Source: Acidimicrobiaceae bacterium (GTDB lineage: Bacteria; Actinomycetota; Acidimicrobiia; Acidimicrobiales; RAAP-2). Taken from it: a stretch of DNA of 10,587 bases. The DNA lies in NCBI GenBank assembly GCA_003135595.1, contig PLCI01000055.1:11728-22314 (forward strand), given 5' to 3'. Positions 5,671 through 10,587 of this stretch are shown one piece after another. Numbering within the stretch: position 1 is the stretch's first letter; each line of letters opens with the position of its first letter. Both the position numbers and the translations under genes were made by a program. A model generated the notes under the pieces. That model ran no database searches and was not told where the DNA came from. It saw nothing but the letters and a program-made list of their open reading frames with translations.

Positions 5671-6099
5671 GAGCGTGTTCCACGCGAGCGTGGCGCACTT
5701 GATCCGAACCGGGAACTTCACGACGCCCTGCAGCGCGGCCAGCTCGCCGAGCTTTCGCACGTCGAGCGGCTCGTCGGCGTCGAGGTCGTCCTCCTCGGCA
5801 ACGGTCAGCATCCTCTTGAACGTGCGCATCGCGACCTTCGCGTCGTCGACCGACTTGCCCTTGACCGCGCCCGTCATGAGCGATGCCGAGGACTGCGAGA
5901 TGGAGCACCCGTGGCCGTCGACCCGCACGTCCTCGATGACGTCGTCGTCGAGGACGATCGTGAGGACGATCTCGTCGCCGCAGAGCGGGTTGAAGCCCTC
6001 GGTGCGGTGCGCGGGCGGGGTCGGCAGCTCCCCACGGTTCCTTGGCGAGCGGTAGTGGTCGAGGATGATCTCGCGGTAGAGGTCTTCGAGGTCGTCCAT
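5641..6099 (-). CDS. sufU: SufU, zinc-dependent sulfur-transfer partner of SufS
   Basis: A 152-residue IscU-fold protein of the SufU type. Zinc ligands match Bacillus SufU: Cys40 and Asp42 in NPLCGDE, Cys65 in GHGCSIS, and Cys135 in FPVRIKCATLAW. Arg132 stands where IscU scaffolds have a His, and the segment between Cys65 and Cys135 contains the extra residues typical of SufU. In this family the protein is not a scaffold: it accepts persulfide sulfur from SufS by a zinc-ligand swap and passes it on to SufBCD. The N-terminus MDDLEDLYREIILDHYRSPRNRG is typical and fixes ATG 6099. It starts two bases after the sufS stop, so it belongs to the sufC-sufS-sufU unit, and it ends one base from the LCP gene stop. 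Cytosolic. No sufE is seen, as expected for a SufU organism. Confidence 0.96.
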   Translation of the reverse strand: MDDLEDLYREIILDHYRSPRNRGELPTPPAHRTEGFNPLCGDEIVLTIVLDDDVIEDVRVDGHGCSISQSSASLMTGAVKGKSVDDAKVAMRTFKRMLTVAEEDDLDADEPLDVRKLGELAALQGVVKFPVRIKCATLAWNTLAQALAEMDA

Positions 6100-6101
6100 C
6101 G

Positions 6102-7337
6102 TCAGCCGAACATTCCGAGGGCGTGCTCGATGCCGCTCAGCAGGGCGTCGACGTCGCGCTCGACCGAGTAGGGCCCGAAGCTCACCCGAGCGGTCGCGGG
6201 CACGCCGAGCCGTCGCATGAGGGGCTTGGCGCAGTGGTGCCCGGGTCGGACGCAGACACCGAAGCGATCGAGGACCTGGGCGAGGTCGTGGGCGTGCACG
6301 CCCTCGAGGTCGATCGAGAGCACGCCGCCCCGGTCGGTGAGGTCCTGGGGGCTGTACACACGCACCTTGTCGCCGAATCGCGAGCCGAGTCGCTCGAGCG
6401 CGTAGCCGGTGAGCTCGAGGTCGTGCGCGGCGACCGAGTCCATGCCGAGCGACCGCAGGTACCGAACCGCCGCGGCCAGGCCGACGGCCTCGGCGATCGG
6501 CGGGGTGCCGGCCTCGAAGCGATGCGGCGCGTCGGCGGGCTTGAAGCTGTCGAGCTTGACGTCGAGGATCATTCCGCCGCCACCGAGGAACGGGGGCATG
6601 GAGGCGAGCAGCTCGGCGCGGGCCCACAGCACGCCGATGCCGGTCGGCCCCAGCATCTTGTGCGCGCTGAAGCAGGCGACGTCGACGCCGAGGTCGACGA
6701 CGTCCATCGGGGCGTGCCCGACGAGCTGCGCGGCGTCGATCGCCATGAGCGCGCCCGCGGCGTGGGCCGCGTCGGCGATCTTGCGTATCGGCGGGATCGT
6801 GCCCAGCACGTTGGACATCGCGGTGATCGACACGAGCCTCGCCCCTGCGAACGTCTCGTCGAGCCGGGTCAGGTCGAGGCGGAACTGGTCGGTCACGCCG
6901 AGATAGCGAAGCTCGATGCCCCGCTCTTCCTTCAGCTGCAGCCACGGGACGATGTTCGCGTGGTGCTCCATCTCGGTGAGCACGACGACGTCGCCCTCGC
7001 CTAGCACCGACCCACCCCAGGCGCGCGCGAAGAGGTTGAACGACTCAGTCGCGTTCTTCGTGAACACGATCTCTTTCATCGGGTGCGGCGCGCCGATGAA
7101 GGTGCCCACAGACTTGCGTGCGAGCTCGTAGGCCTCGGTCGCCTCCTCGGCGATCTCGTAGACGCCGCGGTGGACGTTCGTGTGGGTCCGCTCGTAGTAC
7201 CGCGACATCGCCTCGATCACCGAACGTGGCGCGAGCGACGAGGCGGCCGAGTCGAGGTAGGCCATCTCCAGGCCGTGGACCGTGCGGCGCAGCTCGGGGA
7301 CGTCGCGGCGGACCTGCTCGGGGTCGAAGCGCCTCAT
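6102..7337 (-). CDS. sufS: SufS cysteine desulfurase
   Basis: A 411-residue PLP-dependent group II cysteine desulfurase that converts cysteine to alanine and holds sulfur as a persulfide. Key residues: PLP Schiff-base Lys227 in FSAHKMLGPTGIGVLW, the PLP-stacking His in MEHHANIVPW (123-132), Asp201 and Gln204 in AIDAAQLVGH, catalytic Cys369 in RPGHHCAKPLMRR, and substrate-binding Arg384 in ATARVSFGPY. The short Cys loop identifies the SufS/CsdA class rather than IscS/NifS. Length is normal for the family. ATG 7337 overlaps the sufC stop by 4 nt (ATGA) and the stop lies two bases before sufU, giving a tight sufC-sufS-sufU operon. SufU, next to it, is its sulfur acceptor. Confidence 0.97.
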   Translation of the reverse strand: MRRFDPEQVRRDVPELRRTVHGLEMAYLDSAASSLAPRSVIEAMSRYYERTHTNVHRGVYEIAEEATEAYELARKSVGTFIGAPHPMKEIVFTKNATESFNLFARAWGGSVLGEGDVVVLTEMEHHANIVPWLQLKEERGIELRYLGVTDQFRLDLTRLDETFAGARLVSITAMSNVLGTIPPIRKIADAAHAAGALMAIDAAQLVGHAPMDVVDLGVDVACFSAHKMLGPTGIGVLWARAELLASMPPFLGGGGMILDVKLDSFKPADAPHRFEAGTPPIAEAVGLAAAVRYLRSLGMDSVAAHDLELTGYALERLGSRFGDKVRVYSPQDLTDRGGVLSIDLEGVHAHDLAQVLDRFGVCVRPGHHCAKPLMRRLGVPATARVSFGPYSVERDVDALLSGIEHALGMFG

Positions 7338-8092
7338 CTCGCCGATGCCTTCACTGCGTCGTAGCCGTGCGCGTCGATGAGCACGGCGAGCGAGGCGTCG
7401 CCCGACGCGACGATCCGGCCGTCGACGAGGACGTGCACGAAGTCTGGGATCAGCTCTTCGAGCAGGCGCACGTAGTGCGTGACGACGAGCACCGCCATCG
7501 CGGGACGCATCGCGTGCACGGAGCGGACACCGCTCGCCACGATCCGCAGCGCGTCGATGTCGAGGCCGGAGTCCGTCTCGTCGAGCATCGCGAGGTCAGG
7601 CTCGAGGAGCGCGAGCTGCAGGATCTCGTTGCGCTTGCGCTCACCACCTGAGAATCCCTCGTTCAAGTAGCGCTCGGCGAATGCCCGGTCCATCCCGAGC
7701 CGGTTCAGCCAGTCGTCCAAGGACAGCCGGACCTCGAGGACCGACAGGTCCGCGACGCCGGTCCGGGCAGAGATCGCCTGGCGCAGGAACTGGACGACCG
7801 AGATGCCCGGTATCGCCTCTGGGTGCTGGAAGGCGAGGAACACGCCGAGCCGTGCTCGATCCTCGGGAGCAAGGGCGGTGAGATCGACGCCACGAAGGAG
7901 GATCTGGCCGCCGGTGAGCTGGTACTCGGGGCTCCCCATCACGAGTGAGGCAAGCGTCGACTTTCCGGCCCCGTTCGGGCCCATGAGGGCGTGGATCTCG
8001 CCTTCGCCGACAACCAGGTCGATTCCCCGCAGGATCTCGACGCCGTCTGCGGCGCAGCTGACGCCGCGCAGCTCGAGCAGTGGTGCGGTCAC
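7334..8092 (-). CDS. sufC: SufC ATPase, second copy (canonical form)
   Basis: A 252-residue SufC with all ABC ATPase motifs: Walker A GPNGAGKST (38-46), Q-loop Gln89 in LAFQHPEAIPG, signature FSGGERKRNEILQ (147-159), Walker B LAMLDETDSGLD (168-179) with Glu172, and H-loop His206 in VVTHY. The signature and Q-loop helical region are closer to typical SufC than those of the copy at 3488-4204. It probably drives a SufB-containing scaffold encoded elsewhere, or shares SufD with the other copy; the sequence does not decide. GTG 8092 is the first start giving the usual N-terminus (TAPLLELRGVS); the ribosome binding site is weak. It is the first gene of the minus-strand sufC-sufS-sufU unit, and its stop overlaps the sufS start. 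Confidence 0.94.
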   Translation of the reverse strand: MTAPLLELRGVSCAADGVEILRGIDLVVGEGEIHALMGPNGAGKSTLASLVMGSPEYQLTGGQILLRGVDLTALAPEDRARLGVFLAFQHPEAIPGISVVQFLRQAISARTGVADLSVLEVRLSLDDWLNRLGMDRAFAERYLNEGFSGGERKRNEILQLALLEPDLAMLDETDSGLDIDALRIVASGVRSVHAMRPAMAVLVVTHYVRLLEELIPDFVHVLVDGRIVASGDASLAVLIDAHGYDAVKASAR

Positions 8093-8210
8093 GACCGAAG
8101 AGCCTACCGGTGAGTCCTGGAATTCTTCCTTGGCATTCGTGAAGTCGAGGCTGGCTCGCCGACGGCACCGATCAGCGCCAGACCGGCTCCTTCGACGCGC
8201 CCGTGCAGCG

Positions 8211-8230
8211 CTTCGCGACGAGGCGCGAAG
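8211..8230. repeat. 7-bp perfect inverted repeat in the sufC upstream region
   Basis: CTTCGCG (8211-8217) and CGCGAAG (8224-8230) are exact reverse complements separated by six bases (ACGAGG). The position between two divergent genes fits a regulator-binding site, but a chance match in GC-rich DNA is possible. It is not the SufR CAAC-N6-GTTG operator. Confidence 0.3.
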
Positions 8231-8236
8231 GGTGCG

Positions 8237-8266
8237 TTGACGGCCCGGGGGCTGGTTGTGGCGAAT
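8237..8266 (+). promoter_or_regulatory. Possible promoter of the MDMPI-like gene
   Basis: TTGACG (8237-8242) matches five of six -35 consensus bases. Eighteen bases later GCGAAT (8261-8266) is a poor -10 match (three of six). Transcription would begin near 8273 and leave a leader of about 30 bases before GTG 8303. The -35 is good, the -10 is weak. Confidence 0.3.
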
Positions 8267-8302
8267 GAACTCATGCGCCAGAATCCCTGTGGGGAGGGGT
8301 CA

Positions 8303-8842
8303 GTGTCCAGCACGCTCGAGCGCTACGACGCAGCCGTCGACGGCTTCCGACGTCGGCTCGAGCCGCTGGCTGAGTCTGACTTCTCTCGGCCCTCGCCGTG
8401 CGAGGGCTGGACGTCCGGCGACCTGGTCGACCACACGATCGGCGCGGTCACCCTGGTGGCGGGCCTCGTCGGCGATCGGGTCGATGACGACAAGTCGTCG
8501 AGCTTCGTCGAGCGGTACGACCGCGCGACGAGCGATCTGCGGGCCAAGGTCGCAGACCCGGTCCTCGGTTCGACCGTCGTCGAGAGCCCGTTCGGCACGC
8601 TGGCGGTCAAGCAGCTGGTGAGCAGCATCGTCGTGCACGACCTGCTCGTGCACACCTGGGACCTCGCGCGCGCAACGGATGGGGACGAGCGACTCGACGA
8701 CGAGCTCGTCGCGCACACCTTCGCGTCGATGTCGCCGCTCGACGACGTGCTGCGCGAGCACGGGTTCGGAGACAAGGTCGACCCGCCCGAGGGCGCGGAC
8801 GCCCAGACCCGGTTGCTCTGCTTCCTCGGCCGCACGCCCTGA
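8303..8842 (+). CDS. TIGR03086/DinB-superfamily protein, maleylpyruvate-isomerase-like N-terminal domain
   Basis: A 179-residue four-helix-bundle protein of the DinB/MDMPI (mycothiol-dependent maleylpyruvate isomerase) superfamily. Features are FSRPSPCEGWTSGDLVDHTIG (27-47) with putative metal ligand His44, and VVHDLLVHTWDLARAT (110-125), where Asp113-x3-His117 aligns with the Glu-x3-His metal pair of MDMPI. The short C-terminal part fits the TIGR03086 subgroup rather than full MDMPI. Function is unproven; family members are thought to use a low-molecular-weight thiol such as mycothiol in transferase or detoxification chemistry. GTG 8303 was chosen because GGGGAGGGG (8291-8299) lies at ideal distance; in-frame starts at 8273 (ATG) and 8237 (TTG) lack this and would add residues unlike the family N-terminus. 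It is divergent from sufC and converges on the MBL-fold gene with a 16-base gap. Confidence 0.82.
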   Translation: MSSTLERYDAAVDGFRRRLEPLAESDFSRPSPCEGWTSGDLVDHTIGAVTLVAGLVGDRVDDDKSSSFVERYDRATSDLRAKVADPVLGSTVVESPFGTLAVKQLVSSIVVHDLLVHTWDLARATDGDERLDDELVAHTFASMSPLDDVLREHGFGDKVDPPEGADAQTRLLCFLGRTP

Positions 8843-8858
8843 TCGCTGCTGGCCCGAG

Positions 8859-9482
8859 CTACCAGCCCCGCTCGACCCACTCGTCGATCGACGGGCGTTC
8901 GGTGCCGATCGTCGTCATCGCGCCGTGGCCCGGCAGCACGATCGTCGCGTCCGGGTACGACGCGTAGAGGCGATCGGTGATCGACCGGATGATCGTCGCG
9001 AAGTCGCCGAGGTCGGTCTTGGTGTTGCCCGGGCCACCGGGGAACAGCGTGTCGCCCGAGAACAGCAGCGGCGTGCCCTCGACCGCGAAGCAGATCGACC
9101 CGGGAGTGTGACCGGGGGTGTGCACCGTTCGGATCCGGAGCTTGCCCACATCGAGGACGTCGTCGTCCTCGAGCAGCAGGTCGTAGCTGTCGAGCATGGC
9201 CGCGTCCTCCTTGCGCACCGCGACCTCGTAGCCGGCGTCGCGCACCGCGGCCACTGCCTGGACGTGGTCCCAGTGGCCGTGCGTCTCGACGACGGATCGC
9301 ACGCCCAGGACCTGGCACATCTCCAAGAGACGCTCGTGCTCGTTCGCGGCGTCGATCAGGAGGGCATCGCCGGTCCGACGGCACCGGACGACGAACACGT
9401 TGTTCTCGAAGGGCCCGACGACCACGCGGTGGACCTCGACGGCCGCGTCCTCCCAGATCCGATCAACTCCCTGCACCGCCAC
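8859..9482 (-). CDS. Metallo-beta-lactamase-fold hydrolase (glyoxalase II-like)
   Basis: A 207-residue MBL-fold hydrolase. The dinuclear metal site is complete: THGHWDH (67-73; His68, His70, Asp72, His73), His125 in TPGHTPGS, Asp144 in FSGDTLFPGG, and His186 in LPGHGAMTTIG. The pattern GDTLF plus PGHG resembles glyoxalase II and related thioesterases that split S-acyl or S-glutathionyl/mycothiol adducts, but the substrate cannot be read from the sequence. The N-terminal strand EVHRVVVGPFENNVFVV (16-32) is usual for the family. Start uncertain: GTG 9482 has GGAGG 12 bases upstream; GTG 9533 would add 17 residues without a ribosome binding site and would overlap the putative promoter of the divergent gene. 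No signal peptide, so cytosolic. It is convergent with the MDMPI-like gene and divergent from the acyl-CoA dehydrogenase. Confidence 0.88.
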   Translation of the reverse strand: MAVQGVDRIWEDAAVEVHRVVVGPFENNVFVVRCRRTGDALLIDAANEHERLLEMCQVLGVRSVVETHGHWDHVQAVAAVRDAGYEVAVRKEDAAMLDSYDLLLEDDDVLDVGKLRIRTVHTPGHTPGSICFAVEGTPLLFSGDTLFPGGPGNTKTDLGDFATIIRSITDRLYASYPDATIVLPGHGAMTTIGTERPSIDEWVERGW

Positions 9483-9501
9483 AGTGTCGCAGGACCTCCG
9501 G

Positions 9502-9531
9502 TTGTCCGTGCGCGCAGGGTTCTGGTAAGAC
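9502..9531 (+). promoter_or_regulatory. Possible promoter of the acyl-CoA dehydrogenase gene
   Basis: TTGTCC (9502-9507) and, 18 bases later, TAAGAC (9526-9531) preceded by TGG form an extended -10-like promoter. Transcription would begin near 9538, about 40 bases before ATG 9581. Matches to consensus are partial (four of six and three of six). Confidence 0.3.
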
Positions 9532-9580
9532 ACGGAGCCACGCCCGGGTCGACTCGCGCGCCAAGGAATCGAGGACAGAG

Positions 9581-10587
9581 ATGAAATTCGGCTTCAGCGA
9601 GGAGCAAGAGGAGCTGCGCCGGCTGGTTCGGCGGTTCCTCGAGGAGAAGTCCCCCGAGACCGAGGTGCGCCGCCTCATGGCGACGACGGACGGCTACGAC
9701 GAGGCCGTCTGGCGCCAGATGGCCGACCAGCTCGGCCTCCAGGCGATGATCATCCCCGAGGCGCACGGGGGCGCGGGGTTCGGCTACGTCGAGCTCGAGG
9801 TGGTCCTCGAGGAGATGGGCGCGGCCCTGCTGTGCGCCCCCTACTTCTCGACGGTCGCCCTCGCGACGAACGCGCTGCTCACCGCGAACGACGAGGTGGC
9901 GATGAAGCAGTGGCTGCCGTCGATCGCCTCGGGCGACACGATCGCGACGCTTGCCATCACCGAGGACGCCGGGCGCTGGGAGCTCGACGCGGTGACGACG
10001 TCGGCAACGAAGGCCAACGACGCATGGACGCTGTCGGGCCACAAGAGCTTCGTGCTCGACGGGCACAGCGCGGGTCTCATCCTCGTGGCGGCGCGCACCG
10101 GCGCGGGGCTCAGCCTGTTCGCGGTCGAGGGCGACGCCAAGGGTCTCGCGAAGACGCCGCTCTCGACGATGGACCAGACGCGCAAGCAGGCGCGACTCGA
10201 GTTCGCCGACACGCCCGCAACGCTCGTCGGGCGCGACGGCGACGCGGGCCCGGGGCTTGAAAAGACGCTGCAGCTGGCGGCGGTCGCGCTGGCCGCCGAG
10301 CAGGTGGGCGGGGCCCAGCGCGTGCTCGACAACGCCGTCGACTACGCGAAGAACCGCATGCAGTTCGGACGTCCGATCGGCAGCTTCCAGGCGATCAAGC
10401 ACAAGTGCGCCGACATGCTGCTCCAGGTCGAGTCCGCGAAGTCCGCCGCGTACTACGGCGCGTGGGCGGCGGCGACCGACGACGCGGAGCTCGCCCTGGC
10501 AGCCAGCCTGGCCAAGTCCTACTGCTCGGAGGCCTACTTCCACTGCGCGGCCGAGAACATCCAGATCCACGGCGGGATCGGCTTCAC
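9581..10587 (+). CDS. Acyl-CoA dehydrogenase, partial (C-terminus beyond right edge)
   Basis: The first 335 residues of an FAD-dependent acyl-CoA dehydrogenase, which oxidises an acyl-CoA to the 2-enoyl-CoA. The N-terminal helical domain starts MKFGFSEEQEELRRLVRRFL; the middle beta domain spans about 120-220 with AITEDAGRWELDAV (125-138); the C-terminal helical domain has the family motif NRMQFGRPIGSFQAIKHKCA (258-277) and ends at ENIQIHGGIGF (325-335). The IHGGIGFT ending places it in the large actinobacterial FadE group that includes steroid and branched-chain enzymes. In place of the usual TEPxxGSD loop the substrate/FAD loop reads TEDAGRWELDA, so it is divergent there; some paired FadE subunits have lost catalytic residues, and the rest of the gene is needed to judge. 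ATG 9581 has GAGGA five bases upstream. Chain length preference unknown. Confidence 0.9.
   Translation, partial: MKFGFSEEQEELRRLVRRFLEEKSPETEVRRLMATTDGYDEAVWRQMADQLGLQAMIIPEAHGGAGFGYVELEVVLEEMGAALLCAPYFSTVALATNALLTANDEVAMKQWLPSIASGDTIATLAITEDAGRWELDAVTTSATKANDAWTLSGHKSFVLDGHSAGLILVAARTGAGLSLFAVEGDAKGLAKTPLSTMDQTRKQARLEFADTPATLVGRDGDAGPGLEKTLQLAAVALAAEQVGGAQRVLDNAVDYAKNRMQFGRPIGSFQAIKHKCADMLLQVESAKSAAYYGAWAAATDDAELALAASLAKSYCSEAYFHCAAENIQIHGGIGF

Larger units (their letters stand above)
8093..8302. other. Divergent intergenic region, sufC / MDMPI-like gene
   Basis: This 210-bp gap is the longest non-coding stretch in the window and should hold the promoter of the sufC-sufS-sufU unit. Around 8118-8143 it is noticeably richer in A/T than its surroundings, as expected for a promoter, but I find no good -35/-10 pair for the minus strand. 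It also holds the inverted repeat at 8211-8230 and a possible plus-strand promoter at 8237-8266. No convincing gene is seen in it. Confidence 0.5.

Noticed and set aside
5641..6945. 434-codon minus-strand frame ending in SufU, as if a fusion protein
   Set aside because: The first 280 residues are Arg/Ala/Pro-rich out-of-frame sufS. SufU starts at ATG 6099 directly after the sufS stop.
8104..8313. 69-codon minus-strand frame upstream of the second sufC
   Set aside because: No recognisable motif, overlaps the ribosome binding site and start of the MDMPI-like gene, and does not resemble a SufB or SufD remnant.
8848..8866. Terminator between the MDMPI-like and MBL-fold genes
   Set aside because: The only stems (GCTGG/CCAGC at 8848-8866 and CGAGC/GCTCG at 8855-8874) are 5 bp and overlapping, within chance expectation for this GC content.

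Overview
The window is a GC-rich stretch in which almost every base is coding. It has many GTG starts, 4-nt gene overlaps and convergent genes with almost no gap. Together with the gene content (SufU-type SUF system, a Rieske ferredoxin inside the suf operon, a TIGR03086/maleylpyruvate-isomerase-like protein, LytR-CpsA-Psr protein, fatty-acid/acyl-CoA genes) this points to an actinomycete, possibly of the Acidimicrobiia. That placement is inference; there is no rRNA or other phylogenetic marker in the window.

Layout. 1-536 (-): 5'-terminal part of a GNAT acetyltransferase that runs off the left edge. 537-654: divergent spacer holding a 12-bp tandem repeat. 655-987 (+): small four-cysteine protein of unknown function. 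988-1824 (-): crotonase with the dienoyl-CoA isomerase catalytic triad, convergent with the previous gene at zero distance. 1927-4204 (+): sufD, a Rieske ferredoxin and a first sufC, all joined by 4-nt overlaps. 4254-5639 (+): LytR-CpsA-Psr cell-wall ligase, separated from sufC by a perfect 9-bp inverted repeat. 5641-8092 (-): sufC (second copy), sufS and sufU, transcribed towards the LCP gene. 8303-8842 (+): DinB/MDMPI-like protein. 8859-9482 (-): metallo-beta-lactamase-fold hydrolase. 9581-10587 (+): acyl-CoA dehydrogenase, cut by the right edge.

How they work together. The core is an iron-sulfur cluster assembly locus split into two opposing transcription units. SufS (cysteine desulfurase) and SufU (zinc-dependent sulfur acceptor) provide persulfide sulfur; SufC ATPases act with SufD and, by family precedent, SufB to build and transfer clusters. 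No sufB, sufR or sufT lies in the window, while sufC is present twice in two diverged forms. The flanking genes suggest acyl-CoA catabolism (crotonase, acyl-CoA dehydrogenase) and thiol/detoxification chemistry (MDMPI-like, MBL-fold), but no functional link to SUF is shown by the sequence.

Two of the three convergent gene junctions carry inverted repeats spanning the stop codons, a possible economical form of bidirectional terminator. I see no tRNA, rRNA, CRISPR array, insertion sequence, phage gene or convincing riboswitch. There is no gene-free stretch above 300 bases. I do not see a clear new multi-gene system; the most unusual features are the split suf locus with paired sufC paralogues, the four-Cys orphan protein, the 12-bp repeat in a divergent promoter region, and the hairpins at gene ends.
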